A program made the translations under genes and the position numbers. From contig NZ_JAMQJY010000001.1 of the NCBI RefSeq assembly GCF_023703085.1, positions 558,001-622,000 of the forward strand: a DNA stretch of 64,000 nucleotides. The letters run 5' to 3'. The notes under the pieces were generated by a model. The model was not told where the DNA came from, made no database searches, and was given only the letters and a program-made list of their open reading frames with translations. The stretch comes from Alkalicoccobacillus plakortidis (lineage in GTDB: Bacteria > Bacillota > Bacilli > Bacillales > Bacillaceae_D). Shown piece after piece: positions 19,200 through 29,628 of the stretch. Numbering within the stretch: the first letter of the stretch is position 1; each line of letters begins with the position of its first letter.

Positions 19200-20594
19200 T
19201 TACGGTTCAAGACGTTCGCCTCTTCTAAATTCTTGGAATTTCTTTGTCTCCTTCACAATAACACCAGATAAAAACAGTAACGCAATTAAGTTTGGAATTG
19301 CCATTAAAGCATTAAAAATATCCGCTATACCCCAAATCAAATCCAGTTGTGAAACTGCACCTACAAAGACAAACAGTACATAAACGACTTTATAATAGTG
19401 AGCATTATGATCACCAAATAGATAACCAAAACACTTCTCACCATAATAAGACCAACCAAGTACAGTTGTGAAGGCAAAGAATACAATACCAAATGTTACA
19501 ATATATCCACCAAAACCTGGCAATAATGCATTAAACGCTTCTCCTGTTAAAACGCCAGATCTATCAGATTCCATTCCTGAATATAATCCACTCATCACTA
19601 TTACTAGGCCAGTAATTGAACAAATAATGATTGTATCTAAAAATGTGCCTGTCATAGAAACGAGAGCCTGTCGCCCTGGATAATCTGTTTTAGCAGCAGC
19701 TGCAGCAATTGGTGCAGATCCTAAACCTGCTTCATTAGAGAATACACCTCTCGCTACACCATAACGTATAGCTGTACCAAGAATACCTCCAGCTACTGAT
19801 TCTCCAGTAAAAGCTGCTGTAACAATTGTTGAAAGAGCTTCGGGAACCATTGAAATATTCATAAAAATAATGATTAATCCGCCAACTAGATAAACAACTG
19901 CCATAAATGGGACTACAATAGATGCCACTCTACCAATTCGCTTAATCCCACCCAAGATAACTAAGCCTGCCAATATCGTTAATACGATCCCCGTTATCCA
20001 GGGGGTAATATTAAAACTAGATTCAAGTGATGCAGCAACTGTATTTGACTGCGTCATATTTCCAATCCCAAACGAAGCTAAAAATCCAAATAATGCAAAA
20101 AGAACCGCCAACCATTTCCATCCTAATCCTTTTTCTATGTAATACATCGGACCACCGGAAATTTCTCCTTTTTCATTTACAACTCTGTATTTAACTGCCA
20201 GTATAGCCTCTCCATATTTGGTTGCCATACCGAAAAATGCTGCGACCCACATCCAGAAAACAGCGCCAACACCGCCTAGTAGAATTGCAGAAGCTACTCC
20301 AGCAATATTACCAGTACCGATTGTTGCTGCTAATGCAGTCATTAATGATTGAAAATGAGAGATATCACCATCTTCTTTGATATCTTTTTGCTTTTTCTTA
20401 GAAGGAAAAAACACAAGCTTTAAAGCGTAAGGGAGATTAAATATTTGCAAAAAACCTAAACGTATTGTTAAAAATATTCCCGTTCCTACTATTAGTACTA
20501 GTGTGATTGGTCCCCAAACTATATCACCGAGTACTGAAACGGTAACCTCCAGTAAACTTATAAAAGAAGACCAGACATTAGAAATCAGATCCAT
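19200..20594 (-). CDS. Sodium:alanine/glycine symporter (AgcS family)
   Basis: The 464-residue membrane protein has about eleven hydrophobic helices and AgcS signatures such as ATIGTGNIAGVA, GGPMYYIEKGLG and GVFSNEAGLGSAPIAAAAA. It imports small amino acids with sodium. The ATG at 20594 was chosen because GAGGGGAAG lies eight bases upstream. It stands alone, convergent with the aminopeptidase, and might be functionally linked to peptide use, but that is speculation. Confidence 0.92.
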   Translation of the reverse strand: MDLISNVWSSFISLLEVTVSVLGDIVWGPITLVLIVGTGIFLTIRLGFLQIFNLPYALKLVFFPSKKKQKDIKEDGDISHFQSLMTALAATIGTGNIAGVASAILLGGVGAVFWMWVAAFFGMATKYGEAILAVKYRVVNEKGEISGGPMYYIEKGLGWKWLAVLFALFGFLASFGIGNMTQSNTVAASLESSFNITPWITGIVLTILAGLVILGGIKRIGRVASIVVPFMAVVYLVGGLIIIFMNISMVPEALSTIVTAAFTGESVAGGILGTAIRYGVARGVFSNEAGLGSAPIAAAAAKTDYPGRQALVSMTGTFLDTIIICSITGLVIVMSGLYSGMESDRSGVLTGEAFNALLPGFGGYIVTFGIVFFAFTTVLGWSYYGEKCFGYLFGDHNAHYYKVVYVLFVFVGAVSQLDLIWGIADIFNALMAIPNLIALLFLSGVIVKETKKFQEFRRGERLEP

Positions 20595-20712
20595 ATAAAC
20601 TCTTCCCCTCTCCAATCACTGTCTTAATGTACATCGTTAAAGTTTACTTATTTCACTACCTCCAGTCAATATGTTTGTCATATAATTCGACACGAACATT
20701 TAATCTCCTCCA

Positions 20713-20739
20713 TAAAAAATGGGATCCATTGAGGATCCC
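20713..20739 (-). terminator. Terminator of acyP
   Basis: GGGATCC, a five-base loop and GGATCCC are followed on the minus strand by ATTTTTTAT, 13 bases after the acyP stop. Confidence 0.9.
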
Positions 20740-20751
20740 TAATTGCTGACG

Positions 20752-21027
20752 TTAATGTTTAATGTCAAATGATCTTTCGGAAATGGTTTCCTCTTTTAAC
20801 CTCCGCTGGATGTTATTTACTTTTGCAAATCGATTCTTTGTTTTTAATGCATGAAGAAATGGTTCAAATAGCTGGTCTTCACCTTCGGCTTCTACTTCAA
20901 CTGTTCCATCTGGTAAATTGCGCACCCAACCAACTAAACCAAACTGTTGTGCTAGCTCTTGTGTAAAGTAACGAAAACCAACACCTTGTACCCTTCCTTC
21001 AACGATCAGATGATGTCTTTTGATCAT
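20752..21027 (-). CDS. acyP: Acylphosphatase
   Basis: The 91-residue enzyme hydrolyses carboxyl-phosphate bonds such as those of acetyl or carbamoyl phosphate. The phosphate-binding loop [11 protein letters not shown] with catalytic R19 and the catalytic N37 in [18 protein letters not shown] are both present. It is 53 bases downstream of aprX on the same strand and may share its transcript. Confidence 0.95.
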   Translation of the reverse strand: MIKRHHLIVEGRVQGVGFRYFTQELAQQFGLVGWVRNLPDGTVEVEAEGEDQLFEPFLHALKTKNRFAKVNNIQRRLKEETISERSFDIKH

Positions 21028-21080
21028 CAGAATCCCTCCAAATAAACTGGCTCCTATTCTATGACCGATACAAGGTTGTT

Positions 21081-22409
21081 TTAAACATTCCTTCTCCTTA
21101 AAAGATCTAATGATCGCTCCACATCTATCTGACCTACTCCATCTGCATTTACAAATGATGTTCCTTCAACAAGTAATTGTTTAATCATATTAGGTGTTAA
21201 ACTTACATCAGATTGAAGCAACATGGCCGCAGCTCCAGCACAAAATGGTGTGGACATTGAGGTACCTGACATTTTTGTGTAATGTTTCTCATGACGATTC
21301 GACTTTTGAAATCGATCGATAAATGAGCCAGGCGTTCGCAAAGAAATAAGATCAACACCTGGCGCTAATAGATCTGGTTTTCTCTTTCCATATATGGTTG
21401 GTCCTCTACTTGAAAACGGTGCTGTGTTAAATGTCTCGCTTGGATAAATATGACTTGTATCAAGTGATCCAACCGTTATAACTTCCTCACTTACACCGGG
21501 ACTAGCTATTGTAAATGGATCAGGTCCGTCATTACCTGCAGCCGTAACAACTGTAATTCCAGATTTCCATGCTTCCTCCACCATTCTGACTATAGGGTCA
21601 TCTTGTTCTGTCATATATTTGGTTGCATGTGTTCCTAGCGATAAAGAGATAATGTGAATAGGATGACTAGGATGATTTTGATTATATTTTATACACCACT
21701 CCACACCCTGGATGATGGATTCAATCGTTCCCGTACCTGTTCGATCAAGAACTTTGATTCCAATAATATTTGCTTCTGGTGCCATTCCGTTATACGTTCC
21801 ATTTGATAATAAGCCATTACCTGCAGCTATACCTGCACAATGTGTACCATGTCCATTATCATCATAAGCATTAGCTCGACCATTGATAAAATCTACAAAT
21901 CCAGAGATTCTGCCTGCCAAATCTTCATGTTGAAAGACACCTGTATCGATAATCGCGATCGTAACTCCTTTACCTGTTAACAAACCTGGAGTATTTTTAG
22001 TTGGTTGTCCAGGTTTTTGTGCTTTATGACCAAACCTTAATGCTTTAATCTTCCTGTTAAGATAAATTCGTTTTATTGAAGGACAATGCGATAAAATAAA
22101 TTCTAATCTTTCAGGTGTTATATATGCACTACAACATGAAATACTAGAGAAACGATTCCGAACACAACTTTTACCGTGACCATTTAACAATTGTTCCATT
22201 AGAAACGAATGAAAAAAAACAGCGGTCCTCTCAAACTCGATAATCACTGAAAGCTTCTGCTTTGTTTGTAGTCTTTTCTCAAGAAATCGATGAAGAAAAC
22301 AGGGAGTAAAACGGAATGGTTTGTAAAGGTCAAGTATCGCTTCACGTAGCGGTTTATCTAGCTTTGTCGAATGTCCTCTTACTAATTTAACCATAGAATA
22401 ATTAAACAT
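21081..22409 (-). CDS. aprX: AprX-like subtilisin-family serine protease
   Basis: The 442-residue length equals that of B. subtilis AprX, an intracellular alkaline serine protease. There is no signal peptide. The catalytic triad is D155 (IAIIDTGV), H187 (NGHGTHCAG) and S384 (SGTSMSTP), with oxyanion residue N293 in [10 protein letters not shown]. The first 140 residues form the AprX-type N-terminal domain rather than an export propeptide. The protein probably degrades cytoplasmic proteins in stationary phase, by analogy. Confidence 0.93.
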   Translation of the reverse strand: MFNYSMVKLVRGHSTKLDKPLREAILDLYKPFRFTPCFLHRFLEKRLQTKQKLSVIIEFERTAVFFHSFLMEQLLNGHGKSCVRNRFSSISCCSAYITPERLEFILSHCPSIKRIYLNRKIKALRFGHKAQKPGQPTKNTPGLLTGKGVTIAIIDTGVFQHEDLAGRISGFVDFINGRANAYDDNGHGTHCAGIAAGNGLLSNGTYNGMAPEANIIGIKVLDRTGTGTIESIIQGVEWCIKYNQNHPSHPIHIISLSLGTHATKYMTEQDDPIVRMVEEAWKSGITVVTAAGNDGPDPFTIASPGVSEEVITVGSLDTSHIYPSETFNTAPFSSRGPTIYGKRKPDLLAPGVDLISLRTPGSFIDRFQKSNRHEKHYTKMSGTSMSTPFCAGAAAMLLQSDVSLTPNMIKQLLVEGTSFVNADGVGQIDVERSLDLLRRRNV

Positions 22410-22650
22410 AAGATCCCTCCATCCTAATTACCCTACCCTATACAATATGAATTCTAGAATAGAGCGACCGGATGTGTGTCCTTACACATGTGACAAAAGG
22501 CATATGTGCGAATAATAAAAAATATAAATGTAAGGGTTTTCAAAATGAGTTTAATGGGGTATACTAAAAATATCACAAAAAAGACACAACTTAGACACTG
22601 AATGTTCATACAATGATACAATTAGACTTTTTGAAGGAGATGAGAAAAAA

Positions 22651-22929
22651 ATGGGTATTTTCTTTTTCTATATGTTTGTAGCAAGTGCCACTCCTCTGTT
22701 CTTATGGCTTGAGTATCATAAATTGGCTGTTGCAAGTATTCCTGGAATTTTCGCGATGTGGATTCTTGGTGCGATTTATATAATTAGTCCTTCGTGGTGG
22801 TTAGAGGCTTGGTTTATCTTTACATTTTCAGTTAACGTTGTTCTTGCACATTATGCGGCAATCGTTTTATATGGTATGCCTTATATCAAACAAAAACGAC
22901 TTGAGCGTCAGCCTAAACGTTTGATTTGA
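22651..22929 (+). CDS. Small multi-pass membrane protein, unknown function
   Basis: The 92-residue product contains three hydrophobic segments separated by short loops (MGIFFFYMFVASATPLFLWL, then AVASIPGIFAMWILGAIYII and a third around WFIFTFSVNVVLAHYAAIV) and a basic tail KQKRLERQPKRL, which suggests a cytoplasmic C-terminus. GAAGGAGATG precedes the ATG. I cannot assign a family. It is convergent with the qox operon and ends in a composite terminator element. Confidence 0.7.
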   Translation: MGIFFFYMFVASATPLFLWLEYHKLAVASIPGIFAMWILGAIYIISPSWWLEAWFIFTFSVNVVLAHYAAIVLYGMPYIKQKRLERQPKRLI

Positions 22930-22975
22930 TCAAATACAGTGGCTGAACGAAAGTATACGGATAACACATAGAGAC

Positions 22976-23008
22976 GGACGATCCTAAATTCAGGGTCGTC
23001 CCTCTTTT
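22976..23008 (+). terminator. Terminator of the 22651-22929 gene
   Basis: GGACGATCCT pairs with AGGGTCGTCC (one G-T pair) and is followed by CTCTTTTTGG. Confidence 0.85.
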
Positions 23009-23503
23009 TGGTTTCAAGTTACAAATGAGAGAATGGATAAATTGCAGTCTCGCCGCTCCCGGAATATGGGTGGCACGCTTTCCGTGGGAGGCGTTGACCT
23101 AAATTGGCTACGCCATTTTAGATGAACCTTGCCTTTTAGTCCCACTGGAGTCAGCCTCCCCCATCCCGTGCGCTTTGAGAGAGCGCCAAATTATTTAACA
23201 GATTATTATTGGAAATAATACCTGGTTAAATTTATTAAATCTGGTATTTCTATATACTAGATGGTTAAAACTTCAGATGTATTTATGTACTCTTCAAAGT
23301 TCCAAGATTAGAGAGTACGAACGAATCTACATGTAATGAACCTAGGGCATAACGAAATGAATGTATCTCAAGATGAACAATTTTTAAAAAAACATTACTA
23401 TTTAAAAATTTCGCTAAACTAAAAGGTGACTCATCAGCCTCCATGTTGGCGTTGCGGAGTGGAGGTTCCGAAGCTATAGACATCGGTTATTAATTTTGAC
23501 AAA

Positions 23504-23548
23504 CAAAAAAACGGACCATTATGTGAAAGTAACATCATAATGGTCCGT
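23504..23548 (-). terminator. Terminator of the qox operon
   Basis: ACGGACCATTATG and CATAATGGTCCGT form a perfect 13-base stem; on the minus strand the second arm leads into seven T residues. A nearly identical stem occurs at 32358-32396. Confidence 0.9.
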
Positions 23549-23590
23549 TTTTTATATTAGCTGAAACACTTATGTCCCAACCTCTTATTC

Positions 23591-23902
23591 TTACTGGTGC
23601 TGCGGTAAATGAATTCCAAATTCTAAAACAAAGTATGAGCCAATAACAATGATGACAGCGATAAAAATCGCAAAGATTGTATGGCCTGACTGTGTAACTC
23701 CGTCTTTTCCTTCACGCATATGCATGAACATAAATAATTGAACTCCTGCTTGAACAAAGGCAAACAAGAAAATAACAATTACTTTAACGAGTGAAGATAG
23801 ATCTGTATAAAGTGCTATCCATACAGCAAACAGTGTTAATAGAATGGATCCAAGAAAACCAATAATATGTGACCAAGGTGCATGAGATTTATTTTCGCTC
23901 AT
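23591..23902 (-). CDS. qoxD: Cytochrome aa3 quinol oxidase subunit IV
   Basis: The 103-residue protein has three membrane helices, an HxMREGKDG loop and the GSYFVLEFGIHLPQHQ end typical of QoxD/CyoD subunits, which stabilise the oxidase core. It is the last gene of qoxABCD, one base after qoxC. Confidence 0.93.
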   Translation of the reverse strand: MSENKSHAPWSHIIGFLGSILLTLFAVWIALYTDLSSLVKVIVIFLFAFVQAGVQLFMFMHMREGKDGVTQSGHTIFAIFIAVIIVIGSYFVLEFGIHLPQHQ

Positions 23903-23903
23903 C

Positions 23904-24521
23904 CTATAATCCCCCCAGACCCATCAGGTAAACACCTGTGAAGATAAAGATCCAGATAACATCAAGGAAGTGCCAGTACAAACTTGCAATAAACACTTTT
24001 GACGTTGTTCGTGGCGTGAAACCACGACGTTTTACCTGAATGAGTAATAACGTAATCCAACCAATACCAACGGAAACGTGCAATCCGTGTGTTCCAAGTA
24101 GAACAAAGAACGCAGACCAGAATGCACTTGTTGATAATGTGGCACCTTCGTGAGCGTAATGCCAGAACTCATAGATCTCAAATCCAACAAATCCTAACCC
24201 AAGAATCAAGGTAAGAATCATCCAATTAATCATCTGTTTCACTTTACCAGAACGCATCGCATGAATGGCTAATCCACAAGTGAAACTACTTGTTAATAGA
24301 AGGAACGTCATAATTAACACAAGATCTAGTGCAAATAAATGCCCAGCTGAAACACCACCAACCGTACGATTTACGAGTACAAAGTATGTTGCAAACAGCG
24401 TTGAAAAGAGGGCAAACTCTGCTCCGATAAAAATCCAGAAGCCAAGAATATTATTCCGTCCTTCTGCTGATTGAAATTCAAGCGGTTCATTGGCGTATTC
24501 TGCGTCTTCAGCATGTGCCAT
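23904..24521 (-). CDS. qoxC: Cytochrome aa3 quinol oxidase subunit III
   Basis: The 205-residue subunit has five membrane helices, with the conserved [22 protein letters not shown] start and [14 protein letters not shown] of the COX3/CyoC family. It supports proton delivery to subunit I. Its start abuts the qoxB stop directly, showing operon structure. Confidence 0.95.
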   Translation of the reverse strand: MAHAEDAEYANEPLEFQSAEGRNNILGFWIFIGAEFALFSTLFATYFVLVNRTVGGVSAGHLFALDLVLIMTFLLLTSSFTCGLAIHAMRSGKVKQMINWMILTLILGLGFVGFEIYEFWHYAHEGATLSTSAFWSAFFVLLGTHGLHVSVGIGWITLLLIQVKRRGFTPRTTSKVFIASLYWHFLDVIWIFIFTGVYLMGLGGL

Positions 24522-26468
24522 TTACTTCGCCTCCCTTGCACGTTTTTCAGTTTCTTCTATTTCTTCAACACTTACATAATAACCATCGTTGTAATCAAAT
24601 GAACGGAAAGCCATGCAAGCAAAAATTCCGATTCCGCCTACAATACCCATCCAGAACCATTCGAATACGAGTCCAAATCCGACTAAGAACATAAAGCAAC
24701 CCATTACAAATGGTAATGCTGTATTACTCGGCATATGGATCTTTTCATATTTCTCAATTTTATTAGGATCAATGCCTTCTTCTTTCATTTTCCAATAGGC
24801 ATCCATTGAAGTAACTTCTGGTACCTTCGCAAAGTTATAATGCGGCGGAATCGCAGACGATGTTGCCCATTCAAGTGTACGTCCATCCCATGAGTCTCCA
24901 GTTGTCTCTCTTGGAGAGTAACGGAAGCTGTAATAGATGTTGTAAACAAGAATGATAAAAGCAAGCCCCATAATAAAGGCACCTACTGTTGAAATAAAGT
25001 TTAGTGCAAACCAACCATCTTCTACGCCATATACATTAATACGACGAGGCATACCATCAAGTCCTAGGAAATATTGCGGGAAGAAACAAATGTTGAATCC
25101 TGCAACAAAAATCCAAAAGAACCATTTTCCAATTCGCTCGTTTAACTTGTGACCAAACATTTTTGGGTACCAGTAAATAAGACCGGCAAAACAAGCAAAT
25201 ACTGTGGCTGCAATTAGAACATAGTGAAAGTGTGATACTAAGAAATACGTATTATGGTACTGGTAATCAGCTGCTGCCATCGCAAGCATAACACCTGTTA
25301 CCCCACCAATAACAAAGTTCGGAATAAAAGCAATCGACCAAAGCATAGGTGTTGTAAAACTAATTCGACCTTTGTGCATGGTTAATAGCCAGTTAAAGAT
25401 CTTAACCCCTGTTGGAATCGAAATCGCCATCGTTGTGATGGAGAAAAACGAATTAACAACAGCGCCAGACCCCATTGTAAAGAAGTGATGCACCCATACC
25501 AAGAAACTTAGTACGGAAATCGCAATAATGGAGTAAACCATTGCATTATATCCAAACAAACGTTTTTTCGAGAAGGTCGAGATAATCTCAGAGAAAATAC
25601 CGAATGCAGGTAATGCCACGATATATACCTCAGGGTGACCCCAAATCCAAAATAAGTTTGCCCAAAGCATTGGCATACCACCGTTTGTTAAGTTAAAGAA
25701 ATGTGTACCAAACAAACGGTCAAATGTCATTTCAGCAAGTGCAATTGTTAATACTGGGAACGCAAGAACAATAATCATTGAGGTGATCAAAGTTGTCCAA
25801 GTAAACATTGGCATCATAAACAATTTCATGCCTTTAGCACGCATCTTAAAGATCGTAACCATCATGTTAACACCAGTTGCTAGTGTACCAATACCTGAGA
25901 TCTGTAAACCAAGAAGGTAATAGTTTTGACCTGGACCTGGGTTTAGCTCATTTGACGCAAGTGGCATATAACTAGTCCAACCTGCTGATGGTGATCCACC
26001 GATGATAAATGAGATGTTAAAAAGCCCCATCCCAATGACAAATGTCCAAAAGCTCAAGTTATTCAAAAACGGAAATGCAACGTCACGTGCTCCAATTTGC
26101 AATGGAACAACAACGTTCATTAACCCAATTAGAAACGGCATCGCCATGAAAATAATCATGATCGTACCGTGTGTTGTAAAAATTTCATTATAGTGCAACG
26201 AATCTAAAAATGTCATATTTGGTGCAGCTAACTGTGTGCGCATCATTAAGGCATCTATTCCACCGCGGAAAAACATTAAAATCGCGATTAGAATATACAT
26301 AATCCCTAATTTCTTATGGTCAACACTTGTAATCCATTCATCCCAAAGCCATTTCCATTTCTTGAAATATGTGAGCACAAATACTGCTCCAATTCCAGAA
26401 ATAAGGATGGAGATTTGGGCGCCTAAAATTAGCGGATCTCCAGTTATTATAAATTCATCCCATTTCAA
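24522..26468 (-). CDS. qoxB: Cytochrome aa3 quinol oxidase subunit I
   Basis: The 648-residue catalytic subunit reduces oxygen to water and pumps protons. Visible landmarks are the low-spin heme histidine in [11 protein letters not shown], the histidine-tyrosine pair in [15 protein letters not shown], the CuB histidines in VHHFF and the heme ligand pair in SHFHYVL. It starts with TTG after AAAGGGG. It lies 37 bases downstream of qoxA. Confidence 0.97.
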   Translation of the reverse strand: MKWDEFIITGDPLILGAQISILISGIGAVFVLTYFKKWKWLWDEWITSVDHKKLGIMYILIAILMFFRGGIDALMMRTQLAAPNMTFLDSLHYNEIFTTHGTIMIIFMAMPFLIGLMNVVVPLQIGARDVAFPFLNNLSFWTFVIGMGLFNISFIIGGSPSAGWTSYMPLASNELNPGPGQNYYLLGLQISGIGTLATGVNMMVTIFKMRAKGMKLFMMPMFTWTTLITSMIIVLAFPVLTIALAEMTFDRLFGTHFFNLTNGGMPMLWANLFWIWGHPEVYIVALPAFGIFSEIISTFSKKRLFGYNAMVYSIIAISVLSFLVWVHHFFTMGSGAVVNSFFSITTMAISIPTGVKIFNWLLTMHKGRISFTTPMLWSIAFIPNFVIGGVTGVMLAMAAADYQYHNTYFLVSHFHYVLIAATVFACFAGLIYWYPKMFGHKLNERIGKWFFWIFVAGFNICFFPQYFLGLDGMPRRINVYGVEDGWFALNFISTVGAFIMGLAFIILVYNIYYSFRYSPRETTGDSWDGRTLEWATSSAIPPHYNFAKVPEVTSMDAYWKMKEEGIDPNKIEKYEKIHMPSNTALPFVMGCFMFLVGFGLVFEWFWMGIVGGIGIFACMAFRSFDYNDGYYVSVEEIEETEKRAREAK

Positions 26469-26505
26469 AAGTAGCGTCCCCTTTCATTTGAAAGTGCCTC
26501 ACTTG

Positions 26506-27481
26506 CTATTCTGTAGCAGTTTGACTTTCAAACCCTTCTATCTCTCCAGATTCTGATTGTGTCAGCTCAGGCATCTCATATGCTTTTCCAGGCACGGGAA
26601 TGTGGATTTAATGGTACATAACCCATACGGTCCCACGCATTAATGGCATATTCTGCGTCTGTTGAATGATCAACCCAATCCAAATGTGTTGAACTAAATG
26701 TCATCTCTGAAGCAGAACCAGGAACCATCAGTTTGTCGTATTCATCTTGAGTTAACTCAGGGGCATCATTTTGTGTTTCTTCCACCCAAGTATCAAAATC
26801 ACCTTGCTCTAACGCCACAACATCAAACCTTTGATCAGCAAATCCTTCACCTGTGTAGTTAGCATTACGCCCTGCGTATGTGCCAACCTCATCGGCTTGA
26901 AGGTAAAGCTGAGTTTCCATTCCGGCCATATTGTATTTTTGGCCACCAAGCTGAGGAATCCATAATGCTGCCATTGAATCGGCAGACGTTAACTTAAAGA
27001 GGATCGGTCGATCAGTTGGGATATTCAAATAATTAACCGTCTCAATTCCCTCTTCTGGATAGCTAAAAATCCACTTCCAGTTAACGCTTGTTGCGTGTAC
27101 GACAACTGGTTCTTTGTGCGAGGTTGCAGCAGGTGCTTCCTCTAACTCAAAGATTGTCATAATAGTAGGTACAGAAAGAATAATAACGATAATGACAGGT
27201 ATGATCGTCCATATAATTTCTAACTTGTGACTTCCTTCAATATCAGGTTGATATCCTTTATGGTCATCTCGTTCCCTATATTTCACAAGAATAACTGTTA
27301 GCAGAATGAAGACTACTAAAACAATTAATAGCATGAATCCAATAGAGAACAAAATTAGCCAAGCTTGCGATTCCGCAACCGGACCTTTTGGATCCAATAC
27401 CGTCATATTTCCACATCCGCTCAAAAATAGGCTTAACGCAAGGAACGCCAACCACTTAAGAGACTTTCCATTTTTCAGCAA
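26506..27481 (-). pseudogene. qoxA: Cytochrome aa3 quinol oxidase subunit II, frameshifted near the C-terminus
   Basis: The lipoprotein signal ends LFLSGC, two membrane helices follow, then the cupredoxin domain. The CuA cysteine pair is missing, as expected for a quinol rather than cytochrome c oxidase. I chose the TTG at 27481, which follows AAGAAGGGTG; the longer in-frame extension adds a non-signal N-terminus. The main frame ends at HSRAWKSI, but one base out of frame the sequence continues IPVPGKAYEMPELTQSESGE to a stop at 26506, which looks like the true tail. The indel is near 26600-26612 and does not involve the CCAGC motif. Confidence 0.85.
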
Positions 27482-27618
27482 AGGTATCACCCTTCTTCCT
27501 AAGACGTAATTGCATAAACTTTTTTGTGAACCCTTGAACATACCTTTCATTGCTTTTATCCTACCATAAATCAGGATAGGTGCGGGTAGCAATCACATAA
27601 ACTCTCACAAAAATATCA

Positions 27619-27660
27619 CAAATTATGTGGCGTGATTTACTGACTTTGCCACATAATTGG
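27619..27660. promoter_or_regulatory. Long inverted repeat upstream of the qox operon
   Basis: CAAATTATGTGGC and GCCACATAATTGG are 13-base arms with one mismatch, separated by 16 bases, about 140 bases upstream of the qoxA start. No T-run follows on either strand and no gene ends here, so it looks like an operator for a dimeric regulator rather than a terminator. The regulator is unknown. Confidence 0.5.
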
Positions 27661-27796
27661 AAGTTGATTCCAACATGTAAAACACATACCGAAATTCACC
27701 ATTTTTATGTAAAAGATTATGCTTGTTTATGTACAAAAGACTTATTGATTGTGCCATATATCCGGACAAAAGTACAATTTTTTATCTTACAAAATT

Positions 27797-27845
27797 AAAA
27801 AGCTCTGTCTTACCTCCCAAAATTAAATGGGAACATAGACAGAGC
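27797..27845 (-). terminator. Terminator overlapping the esterase 3' end
   Basis: AGACAGAGC and GCTCTGTCT pair around a 26-base loop; the first arm on the minus strand lies inside the last codons of the esterase gene and the second is followed by TTTTTAATTTT. Confidence 0.8.
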
Positions 27846-28982
27846 CTGTTTGCTGACTAAATAACTACCAATCGTATACGCCTCTAATTCATCTTGAAGT
27901 GAAGATTTTATATCTCCGTGATCATAATAAGTGAGTTCATATTGTTCGGATATTCCATCATCATTAAATGTGTTATTAAGAAAACTTGCCGTTTCGTTTA
28001 AACCATGTTTTCCACTCTGCATGACTTCAAAAAAGGAGACAAAACCATGCATCACACCATTGTAACGTGTAGCTTTAACAGGCACACCAGCATCTGCTAG
28101 CCTTTGCGCGTAAGCCTCACCTTCATCTCTTAATGGATCAAACTCCGCCGTAATAATAAATGTTTGAGGCATATTCTTTAGATCAGCTTCTAATGGAGAA
28201 CTATAAGGCGATATCCACATCTCTTCATCGGGTGTATAATTCAGTCTAGCAAGTTCCATCACATGACGAGACAAAAGATAATAGCCACTTGAATAATGAT
28301 CACGAGAATAAAATTCTTGATCAAGGAATGTAGTGAGTGGATACAATAGTGCTTCAGCTTTCACTTCTGGACCATTTTGATCTCTTGACATCATGGTCAC
28401 TGCCGTCGCAATATTTCCACCTGAACTATCTCCAACTAACGCGATATTGTTCACATCCCCACCAAGCTCATCTGCATGGTCATACACCCAGTTCAGTGCA
28501 TCATAGCCATCGTGAATAGCTGTAGGAAACGGGAAGTCAGGTGCTAAACGATAATTAACTGCTAGAACAATACTATTTGTCTTTGCTGCAAGCGATCGAA
28601 CAATATTATCATGTGTATCAATATTCCCGTACCCTTCCATAAAAGCACCACCATGAAAATAAAGAATCATAGGATGTGGCCCTTCTTCTTTTGGAAGATA
28701 CAATCTTGCTTTTACAGAACTATCATCTGATGTTGGTATATCAATTAGAGACCGTTCAAACCGCGAAGGGCCTTTTGCTGCTAAAAAAGATGGTGCCTTA
28801 AGATCAGTTGGTAACAAATTATTTGCTACCGCATGAAGAATGACAGCCGTTTTCACCGGCACTTTCCCGGATTCTGTATGTGTCCAAGCCTGTACGGTAA
28901 TGGTAACTGTGAGTATTAGCATGATTAATCCTAAAGAAAATGAGGCAAAAATGACAAGCCCTTTACGAAAAAAAGCCTTCAA
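27810..28982 (-). CDS. Membrane-anchored alpha/beta hydrolase (HSL-type esterase)
   Basis: The 390-residue protein has an N-terminal membrane helix (residues 9-32) and an extracellular hydrolase domain of the hormone-sensitive-lipase class. The oxyanion motif HGGA is at 110-113 and the nucleophile S187 in GDSSGG; FDPLRDEG and MHGFVSFFE supply the acid and histidine. It probably cleaves short acyl esters. It is a single gene ending in its own terminator. Confidence 0.88.
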   Translation of the reverse strand: MKAFFRKGLVIFASFSLGLIMLILTVTITVQAWTHTESGKVPVKTAVILHAVANNLLPTDLKAPSFLAAKGPSRFERSLIDIPTSDDSSVKARLYLPKEEGPHPMILYFHGGAFMEGYGNIDTHDNIVRSLAAKTNSIVLAVNYRLAPDFPFPTAIHDGYDALNWVYDHADELGGDVNNIALVGDSSGGNIATAVTMMSRDQNGPEVKAEALLYPLTTFLDQEFYSRDHYSSGYYLLSRHVMELARLNYTPDEEMWISPYSSPLEADLKNMPQTFIITAEFDPLRDEGEAYAQRLADAGVPVKATRYNGVMHGFVSFFEVMQSGKHGLNETASFLNNTFNDDGISEQYELTYYDHGDIKSSLQDELEAYTIGSYLVSKQALSMFPFNFGR

Positions 28983-29089
28983 TAAAAATCTCCTCCATCA
29001 AATCGTAATCATGCTATTTAGTATATCAGAATAAAACGAAAAGAATAAGATCCACTTGTGACATTTTTACTGATTGTCACACATTCACC

Positions 29090-29608
29090 TTAATTCTTCC
29101 AGTTTTCATCAATAAATTCGTCACGACCAGATTGCTGCCGATCTTCTTTATATGCTTTTCTTTGTTTCTTATAAAAGTCTTGGTGTTCTTCTTCAGCAGG
29201 GTAAAATCGAGCAGCTGGCAATATCTCTGTTACGATTGGGTTTTTAAAGCGTCCACTGCTCTCGAGCTTTTGTTTGGATAAATCAGCAAGTTGTTTTTGC
29301 TCTGCTGTATGATAAAAAATCGCTGTGCGATATTGGTCCCCACGATCTTGAAATTGACCACCGGCATCTGTTGGATCAATTTGTACCCAGAATAAATCTA
29401 ACAAACGTTCATAAGAAAATAACTGTGGATCATATTCTATTTCAACCGCTTCATAGTGACCTGTCTCCCCAGTTTTCACTTGTTCATACTGAGGATTCTC
29501 GAGATGTCCTCCTGTATAACCAGAAATAATTGAATGAATGCCAGGCATTTCATCAAATGGTTGCACCATACACCAGAAACACCCTCCAGCAAAGATCGCT
29601 TTTTCCAT
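29090..29608 (-). CDS. msrA: Peptide methionine-S-sulfoxide reductase
   Basis: The 172-residue enzyme repairs oxidised methionine. Catalytic C10 lies in GGCFWCM, followed by SGYTGG and the conserved GHYEAVEIEYDP and YRTAIFYH. No MsrB domain or gene is adjacent. It lies 20 bases downstream of uvsE on the same strand, so the two form a small stress-repair unit. Confidence 0.95.
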   Translation of the reverse strand: MEKAIFAGGCFWCMVQPFDEMPGIHSIISGYTGGHLENPQYEQVKTGETGHYEAVEIEYDPQLFSYERLLDLFWVQIDPTDAGGQFQDRGDQYRTAIFYHTAEQKQLADLSKQKLESSGRFKNPIVTEILPAARFYPAEEEHQDFYKKQRKAYKEDRQQSGRDEFIDENWKN

Positions 29609-29628
29609 TTTAAGTTTCTCCCTTTTTT

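Larger units (their letters stand above)
22939..23590. repeat. Composite terminator-palindrome element, copy 2
   Basis: This element fills the gap between the convergent 22651 gene and qoxD. The left motif GTGGCTGAACGAAAG (22939) and the right motif TATGTCCCAACCTCTT (23571-23586) lie at its ends in inverted orientation. A hairpin terminator sits just inside each end (22976-23001 and 23511-23548), each pointing outward-in so that it stops the flanking gene. The middle holds the palindromic core (23050-23185, GGCACGCTTTCC present). The 23186-23500 part is AT-rich, with nothing else recognised. Confidence 0.65.
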
